A stretch of DNA of 64,000 bases from Roseateles sp. YR242 (GCF_900109745.1 NZ_FOAV01000004.1:242245-306244), one strand, 5' to 3'; counted from the first letter of the stretch, positions 42,759-52,404 are shown. A program made the numbers and translations. Notes: a model not told the origin generated them from the sequence alone.

Positions 42759-42786
42759 GGGGCGACTTCGGTCGTCCCTTTTTTTT
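42759..42786 (+). terminator. Rho-independent terminator after glnA
   Basis: The stem GGGGCGAC/GTCGTCCC closes on the stable tetraloop TTCG and is followed by eight T residues. It lies 130 bases beyond glnA. It implies that the DUF4124 and ntrBC genes rely on read-through or on a separate promoter in the 42787-42970 stretch, in which I could not define one. The 42629-42970 gap has no supportable gene. Confidence 0.9.
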
Positions 42787-42970
42787 GAGGGACCCAATGA
42801 CGGGTTCCGATCAGCAGGCGAAATTCACGCTCTGGGCGATTGGCATCAGCCGAGCCCCCGGTTGTTGTGGAGTGTTCCCGAACCGTACAGATCGCAACAG
42901 CGACGCCATCGTCTTCCACCCCGTAAAAGCCTGGCTTGCGTCACAATGAGTATCGACTTCGGTCATTTGG

Positions 42971-43495
42971 ATGCGAGCAATGCGAATCAAGCGGGTTGGG
43001 TGGTTACGAGAATACGCAGGCCTGGCCCTGGTGCTGGCCGCACTGGCGAGCGTCGCCGGTACGGCTTCGGCGCAGGCGACGGTCTACCGCTGCCCCGGCC
43101 CACCCGTGCTCTACACGGACGCACTCTCCGCCAAGGAAGCGCAGGAGAAGGGTTGCCGCAGCATCGACGGCACGCCCATCACTGTCTTCTCCCCAATCAA
43201 GCCCAAGGCCGCCGCCCCCACTGCCTCGGGAGCGCCCAATGAGCGCGTGGACCCGAAGGACCAGAAGGCCCGGGACAGCGACCGCCGTCGTGTCCTGGAG
43301 CAGGAGCTGCACGAAGCCGAGGACCGCCTCGCCAAACTCCAGCAGGAGTACAACAAGGGCGAGCCGGAGCGTCAGGGCAACGAACGCAACTACCAGAAGT
43401 ACCTGGACCGCGTGGCTGAACTCAAGTCCAGCATCTCGCGCCAGGAAAGCGACATCCAGGCCATCAAGCGCGAGCTCTCCAAGCTGCCGTCCTGA
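42971..43495 (+). CDS. DUF4124 domain-containing exported protein
   Basis: This 174-residue protein has a signal peptide (LALVLAALASVAGTASAQ). A DUF4124 domain follows, with a Cys pair in VYRCPGPPVLYTD and KGCRSIDGTPI. A C-terminal charged coiled coil covers about 95-170 (ELHEAEDRLAKLQQEYNKGE). No function is known. In Burkholderiales this type often sits between glnA and ntrB, as here. A second ATG 9 bases downstream is an equally possible start. Confidence 0.85.
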   Translation: MRAMRIKRVGWLREYAGLALVLAALASVAGTASAQATVYRCPGPPVLYTDALSAKEAQEKGCRSIDGTPITVFSPIKPKAAAPTASGAPNERVDPKDQKARDSDRRRVLEQELHEAEDRLAKLQQEYNKGEPERQGNERNYQKYLDRVAELKSSISRQESDIQAIKRELSKLPS

Positions 43496-43594
43496 CCTGG
43501 CGGCGCCACGCGCCGCTGGGGCGGCGGGCATCACTGGCATCGCGGTTCTGGCCGAGTGTCGTCATGAGGGCGACGCCCGCTGGACCCCTGCACG

Positions 43595-44698
43595 ATGACC
43601 GCCAAAACCCCCGCGCCCGCGCAGGCGCCACACCCCTATCAGGCCTTTGACCTGCTCGCCACGCTGGTGGCGGTGGTGCAGCCGGATGGCACCTGCGAAT
43701 TTGCCAACACCGCTGTCGAGACGCTGTTCAACCTGCCACGCCGCGCGGTGCAGGGCAGCAACCTGCTGGAATGGTTTCCCGACACCGGCCGTCTGGTGGA
43801 GGCGCTGGAAGGCGTCTCCCGCAACGACTTCTCCAGCAGCCGCTTTGATGCGCAGATCCGCCGAGGCCCGCGGGCGCATGACGATGTGCTGCCCGTGCAT
43901 GTCATCGTCAGCCAGACGGATGACCCGCAGCGGCTGGTCATCGAGCTGATCGAGAACGCGCAGCAAAGCCGGCAGGACCGCGAAGAGCGCACGCTGGACC
44001 AGGTTCGCTCCACCAAGGAACTGACGCGCAACCTTGCTCACGAGATCAAGAACCCGCTGGGCGGCATCCGTGGGGCGGCGCAGTTGCTGGCTTTGGAGCT
44101 GCAGCCGACCGAGCTGTGGATGGAGCTGGAGGAGTACACCGAAGTCATCATCCACGAGGCGGACCGGCTGCAATCGCTGGTGGACCGGCTGCTGGCGCCG
44201 CACCGTCGCGCCCAGGTCGTGGGGGATGTGAACATCCATGAGATCTGCGAGCGGGTCCGCACCCTGGTGCAGGCCCAGTACCCTCGTGGGCTCAAGCTGC
44301 AGCGGGATTACGACATCTCGCTGCCGGATTTTCGTGGTGACCGCGAGCAGCTCATCCAGGCGGTGCTCAACATCGTGCAGAACGCCGCGCAGGTGCTGCA
44401 CGAGCGCATTGCGGCCGGTGACGCGGTCATCTACCTGCGCACGCGGGTGGCCCGGCAAGTGACCATTGGCAAGCAGCGTTGGCGCTTGGCATTGGAATTG
44501 CATATTGAAGATAACGGCCCGGGCGTGCCCGAGGAGATCAAGGACCGCATCTTTTTCCCGCTGGTGTCGGGAAGGGATGGGGGCTCTGGTCTCGGGCTGA
44601 CGCTGGCGCAGACGATCGCCCAACAACATCAGGGCATGATCGACTGTGACAGCCAGCCGGGCCGGACCGATTTCCGAATCACCCTGCCTTTACCCTGA
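43595..44698 (+). CDS. glnL: Nitrogen regulation sensor histidine kinase NtrB
   Basis: The product is 367 residues without membrane segments. An N-terminal PAS domain (VVQPDGTCEFANTAVETLF) precedes the HisKA helix with the phosphorylated His149 in NLAHEIKNPLGGIRGAAQLL. The HATPase has NIVQNAAQVL (N box), DNGPGVPEEI and GGSGLGLTLAQTI. NtrB phosphorylates NtrC when nitrogen is limiting and is switched by PII. The ntrC gene follows 44 bases later. Also called ntrB. Confidence 0.97.
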   Translation: MTAKTPAPAQAPHPYQAFDLLATLVAVVQPDGTCEFANTAVETLFNLPRRAVQGSNLLEWFPDTGRLVEALEGVSRNDFSSSRFDAQIRRGPRAHDDVLPVHVIVSQTDDPQRLVIELIENAQQSRQDREERTLDQVRSTKELTRNLAHEIKNPLGGIRGAAQLLALELQPTELWMELEEYTEVIIHEADRLQSLVDRLLAPHRRAQVVGDVNIHEICERVRTLVQAQYPRGLKLQRDYDISLPDFRGDREQLIQAVLNIVQNAAQVLHERIAAGDAVIYLRTRVARQVTIGKQRWRLALELHIEDNGPGVPEEIKDRIFFPLVSGRDGGSGLGLTLAQTIAQQHQGMIDCDSQPGRTDFRITLPLP

Positions 44699-44742
44699 CC
44701 CTGGGGCCACAAGCCGCAGACATGGATAAAGGGGAGCCTTAG

Positions 44743-46221
44743 ATGAAGTCGATCTGGATAGTTGACGACGACCACTCAATCCGTTTTGTGCTGGAGAAGG
44801 CGCTGACGCGCGAAGGTCTGCCGGTACGCAGCTTCAGCCAGGCCCGCGAAGTGCTCGCGGCCCTGGAAGAGGATTCGCCGCAGGTGCTGGTCTCCGATAT
44901 CCGCATGCCGGGTGGTTCGGGGCTGGAGTTGCTCAGTACCATCAAGAAGCAGCTGCCTGGCCTGCCGGTCATCATCATGACGGCCTATTCCGATCTGGAC
45001 AGCGCGGTCTCCGCCTTCCAGGGCGGTGCCTTCGAATACCTGCCCAAGCCCTTTGACCTGCCGCGTGCGGTGGAGCTGATCCGCCGGGCGCAGGAAGAGA
45101 GCCAGCGTGAGGCGGTGGCCGAAGAGACGCAGGTCCAGATGCCGGAGATGCTGGGTCAGGCCCCCGCGATGCAGGACGTGTTCCGTGCCATCGGGCGCCT
45201 GAGCCAGAGCCATGTCACGGTGCTGATCACCGGCGAGTCCGGCTCCGGCAAGGAGCTGGTGGCGCGTGCGCTGCACAAGCACAGCCCGCGTGCGGAAGGT
45301 CCGTTCGTGGCCATCAACACGGCGGCGATCCCCAAGGACCTGCTGGAGTCCGAGCTGTTCGGCCATGAGCGCGGCGCCTTCACCGGTGCCCAGGCCACGC
45401 GGCGCGGGCGTTTTGAACAGGCCGAGGGCGGCACGCTCTTCCTGGACGAAATCGGCGACATGCCGCTGGACTTGCAGACGCGTCTGCTGCGGGTACTGTC
45501 GGATGGCCAGTTCTACCGCGTGGGCGGCCACAGCCCGCAACGCGCCAATGTGCGCGTGGTCGCTGCCACCCACCAGAACCTGGAAACCCTGGTCAAGGAA
45601 GGCCGCTTCCGCGAAGACTTGTTCCACCGCCTGAACGTGATCCGCCTGCGGCTGCCCCCGCTGCGCGAACGCCGCGAGGACGTGCCGCTGCTGGCGCGAT
45701 ATTTCCTTCAGCGCAGCGCTGCGGAGCTGGGGGTGGAGACCAAGCGCCTGTCCGAGGCCGCGCTGCAGCGGCTGGTGAATTTCGACTTCCCCGGCAACGT
45801 GCGGCAGTTGGAGAACATCTGCCACTGGCTGAGCGTGATGGCGCCCAGCCTCGTGGTGGAGGCCAAGGACCTGCCGCAGGAACTGCTGGCCACGCCGGGC
45901 ACGGTGTCGTCTGGTGTGTCGGATGTCGTGCCGGTGAGCAGCGGGCTGACCAGCCTGCCGTTGCCGGTGGCGGCACCCGGGGCCATGCCGGTGATGGCGT
46001 CGCCGGATGCCTGGGTGGCGGAGATGGCGCGTGAAGCGCGTCGCCTGCTGGCCGCGGGCGAGCCGGATGTGTGGGACGTGCTGACAAGGCGCTTCGAGGC
46101 TAGCCTGATCCTGACAGCGCTGGACCTGACGCGTGGGCGTCGGATCGAGGCGGCGCAGAAGCTGGGCATCGGTCGAAACACCATCACGCGCAAGATCCAG
46201 GAACTGAACCTGGATGCATAG
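44743..46221 (+). CDS. glnG: Nitrogen regulation response regulator NtrC
   Basis: This 492-residue sigma-54 activator has a receiver with phosphoacceptor Asp52 ([13 protein letters not shown]). A central AAA+ domain follows, with Walker [16 protein letters not shown], the sigma-54-contact loop GAFTGA and the Walker B region [14 protein letters not shown]. The C-terminal FIS-type helix-turn-helix ends in [19 protein letters not shown]. It activates glnA and other nitrogen-stress promoters. A Val/Pro/Ala-rich linker separates the last two domains. Also called ntrC. Repeats follow directly downstream. Confidence 0.98.
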   Translation: MKSIWIVDDDHSIRFVLEKALTREGLPVRSFSQAREVLAALEEDSPQVLVSDIRMPGGSGLELLSTIKKQLPGLPVIIMTAYSDLDSAVSAFQGGAFEYLPKPFDLPRAVELIRRAQEESQREAVAEETQVQMPEMLGQAPAMQDVFRAIGRLSQSHVTVLITGESGSGKELVARALHKHSPRAEGPFVAINTAAIPKDLLESELFGHERGAFTGAQATRRGRFEQAEGGTLFLDEIGDMPLDLQTRLLRVLSDGQFYRVGGHSPQRANVRVVAATHQNLETLVKEGRFREDLFHRLNVIRLRLPPLRERREDVPLLARYFLQRSAAELGVETKRLSEAALQRLVNFDFPGNVRQLENICHWLSVMAPSLVVEAKDLPQELLATPGTVSSGVSDVVPVSSGLTSLPLPVAAPGAMPVMASPDAWVAEMAREARRLLAAGEPDVWDVLTRRFEASLILTALDLTRGRRIEAAQKLGIGRNTITRKIQELNLDA

Positions 46222-46225
46222 ATGA

Positions 46226-46565
46226 GGCCCCCGGCCTGATTCGCGCTGACCGCGCTCAGTCAGTCCGCCCCCCAAGGGGGCTGGCAGGCCGCCTTGGGGC
46301 GGCCCGGCGCCGGCCTGCTCGCCCCTAACCAGCGCTCCCACGCTAAGGACCTCAGTGGTTGGCCCCCCCTGATTCGCGCTGAACGGGCTCGGTGGATGTT
46401 GGCCCCCGGCCTGATTCGCGCTGAACGGGCTCGGTGGATGTTGGCCCCCGGCCTGATTCGCGCTGAACGCGCTCGGTCAGTCCGCCCCCCAAGGGGGCTG
46501 GCAGGCCGCCTTGGGGCGGCCCGGCGCCGGCCTGCTCGCCCCTAACCAGCGCTCCCACGCTAAGG
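46226..46565. repeat. Duplicated 123-bp block with interposed about 41-bp tandem units
   Basis: Copy 1 (46226-46348) and copy 2 (46443-46565) are direct repeats of 123 bases differing at only a couple of positions. Between them two units of 40-42 bases (46361-46400 and 46401-46442) repeat the first third of the block. Each 123-base copy holds a dyad, CCGCCCCCCAAGG with CCTTGGGGCGG, that could terminate ntrC transcription weakly. The 46222-46609 gap contains no gene I can support. Confidence 0.9.
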
Positions 46566-46569
46566 GGAT

Positions 46570-46611
46570 CTCGGTGGTGTGCTCTCGGTGGTGTGCTCCG
46601 GGTGGTGTGCT
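46570..46611. repeat. 14-bp tandem repeat, three units
   Basis: CTCGGTGGTGTGCT occurs at 46570-46583 and 46584-46597, and with small changes at 46598-46611. The stop codon of the minus-strand MBL-fold gene (46610-46612) overlaps the last unit. Confidence 0.8.
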
Positions 46612-47659
46612 AATTCCTGTCGAGCCAGACGGCCAGGCCTTGGGCGTTCAGCTCCACGTCCATGGCCAGTAGGGCGGCTACGTGGGTGGGGTCCATGGTG
46701 CCGCCCAGGTGCTGGGCCACGCCGCGCTGATAGAGCGCAAGCAACTCGCGCTTGAGTGCATCATGCCGGTCAGGCGCGTGGCGCAGGTGCTGGGCCAGGG
46801 CGGCCATCTCGCGGATCTGGCTGATCAGCAGGTCCGCGAGCCGTTGCACATCGGCCTGGTCTCGTCCTACCGCGCCGTAGTGAGTCAGGAACATCTGGCG
46901 GGGTCGGGTCTCCAGCATCCGTTGGATGGAGGCGATCAAGGCGTCCGGTTCAAATTGCACCGGGGTGCTGGTGGGCATGATCCACGCGCGACCGCCCCCG
47001 TCGTCAAATTCACGGTAGGAAAGACCGAAGGTGTCTCCGGTGAACCAGCCGCCGCTGGCCTCATCCCAGATGCAATGATGATGGCGGGCATGGCCCGGTG
47101 TGTCGATGAGCCGCAGGGTGCGCGTCCCCAAGGTGATGCACTGCTCATCCGTGCTGGAGACCGCCCGCGCCTCAGGCACCCCCACCAGCACACCATAAGA
47201 GCGCTGCATCTCCGCCTCGCCATACACCGCCAGCGCGCCCGCCCACAAAGCCGAGGTATCGACCATGTGCCGCAGGCCACGCGGGTGGACCAGCAGCCGC
47301 GCTGCAGGCAAGCGCTCCATCAAGGGCCCGACACCACCCGCATGGTCCAGGTGGACATGCGTGGGAATCACCCAGTCCACTGCACTCGCAGGAAGCCCCA
47401 GCGCCTCCAGTGCCCCCAGCAGGCGAGGCACGGCGTGGCGGGTGCCCGTGTCGATGAAGGCCGCCCGGCCGTTGTCAACGACCAGATAGGCCGCGTCGAA
47501 GTGGTCGCGCTGGAAGGCGGTGTCGATGGCAAAAATGCCGTGGCCGAGGTCTTCGAGATAGTGGGGAAGCGGTAGCCTCCCTCCCGACGGGGGGCTCGGT
47601 CGGTGACTCGACGGCGGGCTGGCTGGTTGGCTCGATGGCTGACTCAATGGATCACTCAA
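46610..47659 (-). CDS. MBL-fold metallo-hydrolase
   Basis: This 349-residue protein has the metal motif THVHLDHAGG near residue 102, a later His in TPGHARHHHCIW and an Asp in WFTGDTFGLSY, then FLTHYG. This is the binuclear metallo-beta-lactamase fold. Members include glyoxalase II and many hydrolases; the substrate here is unknown. The first 30 residues are Ser/Pro/Gln-rich and lie before the fold, so translation may begin later. It is divergent from def with a 70-base gap. Confidence 0.88.
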   Translation of the reverse strand: MSDPLSQPSSQPASPPSSHRPSPPSGGRLPLPHYLEDLGHGIFAIDTAFQRDHFDAAYLVVDNGRAAFIDTGTRHAVPRLLGALEALGLPASAVDWVIPTHVHLDHAGGVGPLMERLPAARLLVHPRGLRHMVDTSALWAGALAVYGEAEMQRSYGVLVGVPEARAVSSTDEQCITLGTRTLRLIDTPGHARHHHCIWDEASGGWFTGDTFGLSYREFDDGGGRAWIMPTSTPVQFEPDALIASIQRMLETRPRQMFLTHYGAVGRDQADVQRLADLLISQIREMAALAQHLRHAPDRHDALKRELLALYQRGVAQHLGGTMDPTHVAALLAMDVELNAQGLAVWLDRN

Positions 47660-47729
47660 GCAGTGTCTCCCGGTGGCTTCTTAGAATGGCCCCAGATTAC
47701 GCGATAACGCATCCCTTCGAGGAGGCCCC

Positions 47730-48266
47730 ATGGCCATTAGAGAAATCCTGAAAATGGGCGACCCCCGCCTGCTGCGCCACGCTCAACCCGTAGCCGCCCT
47801 GGACACGCCCGAGCTGCACGCCCTGCTCAAAGACATGTTCGACACCATGGCCGACGCCAACGGCGCCGGGCTGGCAGCACCGCAGATCGGCGTGGACCTG
47901 CAGGTGGTGGTGTTCGGGTTCAATCGCAATGAACGTTATCCGGACGCGCCGGCAGTGCCCATGACGGTGCTGATCAATCCCGTGATCACGCCGCTGTCCG
48001 AGGAGCAGGAAGAGGGCTGGGAAGGTTGTTTGTCCGTGCCCGGTCTGCGAGGAGTGGTGCCACGGTGGAAACGGATCCGCTACCAAGGGGTGGACGCCCA
48101 GGGCAATACGATCGACCGGGAGGTGGATGGGTTCCACGCACGCGTGGTACAGCATGAGTGCGACCACCTGGTGGGCACGCTGTATCCCATGCGGATCAAG
48201 GATTTCTCGCGGTTCGGGTTTACGGAGATCCTGTTTCCGGGGATGGATCCGAAGAGCGACGATTGA
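47730..48266 (+). CDS. def: Peptide deformylase
   Basis: This 178-residue enzyme removes the formyl group from nascent proteins. All three family motifs are intact: [19 protein letters not shown] and the metal site [13 protein letters not shown]. The N-terminus [16 protein letters not shown] is typical of this type. It is divergent from the MBL-fold gene and followed by an intergenic palindromic element. No fmt gene is next to it, unlike E. coli. Confidence 0.97.
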   Translation: MAIREILKMGDPRLLRHAQPVAALDTPELHALLKDMFDTMADANGAGLAAPQIGVDLQVVVFGFNRNERYPDAPAVPMTVLINPVITPLSEEQEEGWEGCLSVPGLRGVVPRWKRIRYQGVDAQGNTIDREVDGFHARVVQHECDHLVGTLYPMRIKDFSRFGFTEILFPGMDPKSDD

Positions 48267-48326
48267 GCGGTCGGGCCCGTTACGGCCCTTGCTCATCTGT
48301 CACTGTCCCCAACGGAGTACTGCGCG

Positions 48327-48431
48327 GGAAAGCGCCGGCCGGCTACCCTTTTCCTTCATGTCCCTCCTGTCCCGCTCCGCGGGCCATTCCTTCCTTCACT
48401 TCCGGAAAAGGGCACCCAACCGTCACTTTCC
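48327..48431. repeat. Palindromic intergenic element, copy C
   Basis: The 28-base arms at 48327-48354 and 48404-48431 match at 22 of 28 positions as inverted repeats. Outer ends are GGAAAG/CTTTCC and inner ends CCCTTTTCC/GGAAAAGGG. The loop CCGCTCCGCGGGCCATTCC and flanking CGGAGTACTGC/CCGAGTACTGC strings match copies A2 and B2. The gap 48267-48644 holds this element and no other feature that I can name. Confidence 0.85.
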
Positions 48432-48644
48432 CCAACCGAGTACTGCCGACCTTGCAAATTGCGGTAGCGGCTAGCGGGGAGTCTTCGTGGACGACGTCGC
48501 TTGACGCCATGGCAACAGGGCGTCAAGTTGTAAGCGGGCGTCCACCAAATGGTGTCAAAACCGTTAAGAAACTTCGGCATCCCTCGTGGGATCTGTGATG
48601 AGGGTGCCGGGTTCCTTAGTTTCCATTCCGGTGGAGCCGATCGC

Positions 48645-50873
48645 ATGACCTTCTTGTCGTTCATCTCACGACCATTCCAGGCCCTCGACAGCCTGTTCTC
48701 CAAGGCGACCACCCAAGTCGTCGCCCCCGCGCGGCACCCGTCCAGTGCGCTGTTGCGCCAGGCCGGACAGGCGCTGCTCGGCGTTCTGATGCTGGTGGGC
48801 GGCAGTACGGCCGCGCTGGCCCAGTCGTCCGCAGGGCAGGGCGACGTGCCCACCCGGGCCGGCCGAGTCGCCGAAGTGAGCGCCGGGGTCTGGATCTACG
48901 ACCCGGAAGGCCGGGAATGGCAGCAGTTGCAACGCAACCAGAGCCTCGGCGAAGGGGACCGCATCCGCAGCGACGACCGCTCCGGCGCCACTCTGACCGT
49001 CGGCTCCAGCACCCTTTGGTTGGATGAACGTTCGGAAATCGAATTCAATGCGCTGGCCGATCAACGGGTGTCCGTGCAGATCGTGCGGGGTGCCGCCGGT
49101 GTGCGGCTGCGCTCGCCCCAGGCAGCTGACGAATGGACGCTGCAGACGCTGGAAGGCCGCTTCTCGTTTGAACGCGAAGGCCTGTACCGCGTGACGCAAC
49201 TGGATAGGGGCAGCCAGGCCCAGGCCTGGCAAGGCAAGCTGCGCTTCGACTCCCGCGCCAGCGATGTGCCCCCGGTGTGGATGGCCACGAATGAACAGGC
49301 CGAGTTCTGGTGGGACGATGGCCCCAGAACGGAACGCCAACCCCTGGATCGCGATGAGTTCGCCCAGGTCCTCCTGACCGACGAGCGGGCCGCCATCAAC
49401 CTGCCAGTGCCCGCCAATGTGGTGTCGCCGGAAATGACCGGGGTGGAAGAATTGGGCCGCTACGGGACCTGGCAGCAATCGCCGGAATACGGCAACGTGT
49501 GGGTGCCCACCACCGTGGTCGTGGAAGACTGGGCCCCGTACCGCTATGGCCGCTGGGTCTGGAGCGCCCGCTGGGGCTGGACCTGGGTGGACGACATGCC
49601 CTGGGGCTTCGCCCCCTTCCACTACGGCCGCTGGGCCTACTGGCGCGACCGTTGGTGCTGGGTGCCCGGCCCCTATGAGGCACGCCCCGCCTACGCGCCC
49701 GCCATGGTGGGCTGGGTCGGCGGCGCCGGCCTGAGCATCAACGTCGCCATCGGCGGCCGCCGCCCACCCCCGCCCCGCTACGGCGCCTGGGTGCCGCTGG
49801 CCCCGCGTGAAGCCTATATGCCGCCCGGTGGCCGCTATTCGCAAGACTACTGGCGCCGTGTGAACCCACGCATCGAACCCGGCCGCGTGCCGCGCCCGAA
49901 CGACCCCTCGCCGCAGTTCCGCTTCGAGCGCGAACACAACCGGCTGTTCAATGCCATGCCGGTGACCCGCCCACTGCCAATCGCCGCGCCCCGAGCGCCT
50001 CAACGCACCTGGCAGGACCGTCCCGGCGGCAACGCCGGAAGCCGACCCGATGGTCGGCCTGAAGGACGTCCGGATGGACGCCCGGACGGACGCCCGGACG
50101 GCGGGCGGGCCGACACCCGTCCGGGCCGCGATGGCCGGGACGATCGGGCCCAACAAGGCCGACCCATCCAGGTGCCCACACCGGGTATCCAGAATGGCAG
50201 CCAGGGACGGGGCAACGACGGTCGGGGCAACGAGGGCCGCGGCAACGATGGCCGTGGGAACGATGGCCGTGGCAATGACGGACGCGGCAATGACGGCCGC
50301 CCTGGCAACCCGCAGCCTGCGCAACCGGCCAACCAACCCGGCGGACGGATGCAGAACCTGATCCGCGAAGTGGAGCAGCAGCGGGATCAGCCGCGTGAAC
50401 AGCAACGTGAGCAAACACGGGATCAGCAGCGTGATCAGCCGCGTTATCAACGGGATGACCGCCAGGACAACGGGCGGCGCGACGAGCCGGCACGTTTCAA
50501 CGTCCCCCAGCCGCCCCGCACGGAGCAACCGCGTGTCGAGCAACCGCGCTTCGAGGCGCCGCGTGTGGAAACGCCGCGCGCAGACCCGCGCCGCGACAAC
50601 CCGCGCGAGATGATCCGCGACGTGCAGCGTGAGGCGCCGCGTGTGGAGATGCCGCGCCCGGTGCAGCCGCAGCAGCAACCGCAGCAGCAGCAGCAGCCTC
50701 AACCCCAGCAGCAACCGCAAATGCGCGTGGAACCCCCGCGTCGCGAGCCTCAACGCCGACCGGAGCCGCAACAACAGCCACAGCAGCAACAGCAGCAGGC
50801 ACAGGGCCAGCCCAATCAGAAGGCCGAGCCGCCGCGTGGTCGCGGTGACGACCGCCGCCAGAACGAACGTTGA
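48645..50873 (+). CDS. FecR/DUF6600-type exported protein with long disordered Arg/Gln/Gly tail
   Basis: The product is about 742 residues. A signal sequence lies near residues 25-50 (LLGVLMLVGGSTAALAQ). A FecR-like beta domain follows (SLGEGDRIRSDDRSGATLTV). Then come Trp/Tyr-rich DUF6600 segments (APYRYGRWVWSARWGWTW, GFAPFHYGRWAYWRDRW). From about residue 460 to the end the chain is low-complexity, with repeats such as RPDGRPDGRPDG, GRGNDGRGNDGRGND and Gln/Arg/Pro runs. It looks cell-envelope associated, but the function is unknown. The ATG at 48645 has GGTGGAG upstream; a longer in-frame start at 48549 is less likely. Confidence 0.85.
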   Translation: MTFLSFISRPFQALDSLFSKATTQVVAPARHPSSALLRQAGQALLGVLMLVGGSTAALAQSSAGQGDVPTRAGRVAEVSAGVWIYDPEGREWQQLQRNQSLGEGDRIRSDDRSGATLTVGSSTLWLDERSEIEFNALADQRVSVQIVRGAAGVRLRSPQAADEWTLQTLEGRFSFEREGLYRVTQLDRGSQAQAWQGKLRFDSRASDVPPVWMATNEQAEFWWDDGPRTERQPLDRDEFAQVLLTDERAAINLPVPANVVSPEMTGVEELGRYGTWQQSPEYGNVWVPTTVVVEDWAPYRYGRWVWSARWGWTWVDDMPWGFAPFHYGRWAYWRDRWCWVPGPYEARPAYAPAMVGWVGGAGLSINVAIGGRRPPPPRYGAWVPLAPREAYMPPGGRYSQDYWRRVNPRIEPGRVPRPNDPSPQFRFEREHNRLFNAMPVTRPLPIAAPRAPQRTWQDRPGGNAGSRPDGRPEGRPDGRPDGRPDGGRADTRPGRDGRDDRAQQGRPIQVPTPGIQNGSQGRGNDGRGNEGRGNDGRGNDGRGNDGRGNDGRPGNPQPAQPANQPGGRMQNLIREVEQQRDQPREQQREQTRDQQRDQPRYQRDDRQDNGRRDEPARFNVPQPPRTEQPRVEQPRFEAPRVETPRADPRRDNPREMIRDVQREAPRVEMPRPVQPQQQPQQQQQPQPQQQPQMRVEPPRREPQRRPEPQQQPQQQQQQAQGQPNQKAEPPRGRGDDRRQNER

Positions 50874-50903
50874 GCGGGCGCTGATCCACTCGCCCCTGTC
50901 CAG

Positions 50904-50949
50904 GGCCCGACACGGATGCGCCAGATGCGCACCCGTGTCGGGCCTTGTT
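50904..50949 (+). terminator. Hairpin terminator between DUF6600 and HupE-like genes
   Basis: GGCCCGACACGG (50904-50915) and CCGTGTCGGGCC (50933-50944) form an exact 12-bp stem with a 17-base loop, followed by TTGTTC. It lies 30 bases beyond the plus-strand stop and touches the stop of the convergent minus-strand gene. Confidence 0.75.
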
Positions 50950-52388
50950 CATAGCGCCATGGCCCGGTGCTGGCCCTTGCGGCCACCATGCCGGTCTTTC
51001 CACCAGGCCAGCAGTGCCACCAACCACAGCGCTGCAGCAGCAGCCGGTGCGAAGTCGGCTACACGGTCGACAGCGCTTGTCAGCGGCGCGACCTGCGCGC
51101 CCAGCCGGTCCATCAGCCAGATCCCGGCTGCGAGGCCGGCCAGGATGGCACCGCTCACACGCAGCCTGGCATAGGCAGCGGGCGCATGCTGCGCCAGCAG
51201 CAGCACAGGGGGCATGACCACACCCACCACCACGAGCTGCATGGCCTCGATGCCGAGGTTGAAGGCCAGCAGCGCCTGCACCAGCTGCCACCACGTCAGT
51301 CCTGCACCGGAGAGGCTGCTGGCGAAGGCCAGGCCATGCAACAGGCCGAAGCCCCCAGCCACTGCCGCACCCGCCGAGCCCATGAAGGGCCGCCAGGCGT
51401 GCAATGCCGCCACGATGATGGAGGCAGCTACCAGCGCCTCGACCAGGTCGTACGGCAACCGTATCCAGCCCCAGGCGCCCAGCGCCAAGGTCAGCGAGTG
51501 ACCGAAGGTGAAGGCGCTGACCACCCACAGGATCTGCCGCACGGCCGCACGTGGCGCCCGGACCAGCGTCCAGCGACGACGGTGCGCGGCCAGCGGCGCC
51601 ACCAGCAGCAGCGTGAGCAGGAACAGCAGATGGTCCGTGCCTTCGGCAATGTGATGGGCCCCCTGGGCCAGCAGGCGCTGCCAGCTGGCGCCCGCCTGGG
51701 GAGCGCCCAGGTCCACCTGCATGCGTCGGGTCTCCGTGTCGAAGCCGCCCAACCACAGCGGCGCTTCGTTGACCTGGCCGGCACCCCAATCGTTGCGCAG
51801 GTAGACCAGCGCCCGATGCGTGCGCACTTCATGGGTCACGACGTCGAACAGCAGCTCGAAGTGGCGCGCATCGGCCTTCGGTGGCGCGCGCAGCTCCAGC
51901 ACCGCTTCCAGTTCGGCAAAGGGCGCCTCACCGATCACCCGCAGCGTGGGGCGCAGCACCTGCCAGCCCAGTTCGCCGCCCAGGTCCCCGTCGGTGCCGG
52001 AATCAAGATGGCGCGAGCGGGCGCCGATATGCTGCAGCAGGTAACGCGACAGCCCCTCGGCCTGCGCCGGCAACACCCGCTCCGGTGTCGCCGCCAGTGG
52101 CTGGCCATAGGCAAACTCCAGGCGGTTGAGCGGGATCTGCAGGGTCAGCCGCACGCCCGTATGCATGCTGTCTACCCACATTCGGGTTTCAGGCATGGGG
52201 TGAGCAGCGGCGTCCGATGCACCGCCCAGCAGGCCGAACAGCGCCAGCAAGAGGGTGGCACCCACCGCCACCGCCGCACCCATCAGGGCAGCCAGCCAGG
52301 CCCATACCTCGTCGGCCATGCTGGCCAGACCCAGGCGGCGGCTGCGGGCCGGTGCACGGGCACCATGGCCAACCTTCGAATCGGCCAT
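50949..52388 (-). CDS. HupE/UreJ-family membrane protein with N-terminal periplasmic domain
   Basis: The product is 479 residues. A membrane or signal helix (AVAVGATLLLALFGLLGGAS) is followed by a periplasmic beta-type domain of about 190 residues. Multiple helices carry the family motif GAHHIAEGTDHLLFLLTLLL, then TFGHSLTLAL, LLHGLAFASS and FNLGIEAMQL. HupE and UreJ are nickel or cobalt permeases beside hydrogenase or urease genes. None are here, so metal and role are unknown. The ATG at 52388 follows the stop of the DUF3500 gene by 16 bases with GGTGA upstream, so an operon is likely. A GTG at 52424 would overlap it. Confidence 0.9.
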   Translation of the reverse strand: MADSKVGHGARAPARSRRLGLASMADEVWAWLAALMGAAVAVGATLLLALFGLLGGASDAAAHPMPETRMWVDSMHTGVRLTLQIPLNRLEFAYGQPLAATPERVLPAQAEGLSRYLLQHIGARSRHLDSGTDGDLGGELGWQVLRPTLRVIGEAPFAELEAVLELRAPPKADARHFELLFDVVTHEVRTHRALVYLRNDWGAGQVNEAPLWLGGFDTETRRMQVDLGAPQAGASWQRLLAQGAHHIAEGTDHLLFLLTLLLVAPLAAHRRRWTLVRAPRAAVRQILWVVSAFTFGHSLTLALGAWGWIRLPYDLVEALVAASIIVAALHAWRPFMGSAGAAVAGGFGLLHGLAFASSLSGAGLTWWQLVQALLAFNLGIEAMQLVVVGVVMPPVLLLAQHAPAAYARLRVSGAILAGLAAGIWLMDRLGAQVAPLTSAVDRVADFAPAAAAALWLVALLAWWKDRHGGRKGQHRAMAL

Positions 52389-52404
52389 ATTGGCGTCACC
52401 AGGC

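Noticed and set aside
42629-42970. Possible small gene between glnA and the DUF4124 gene
   Set aside because: Open frames here run through the strong terminator and have no motif, helix or ribosome site.
46226-46611. CRISPR array
   Set aside because: Repeats are direct but the interposed units are copies of the same sequence, not unique spacers, and no cas gene is present.
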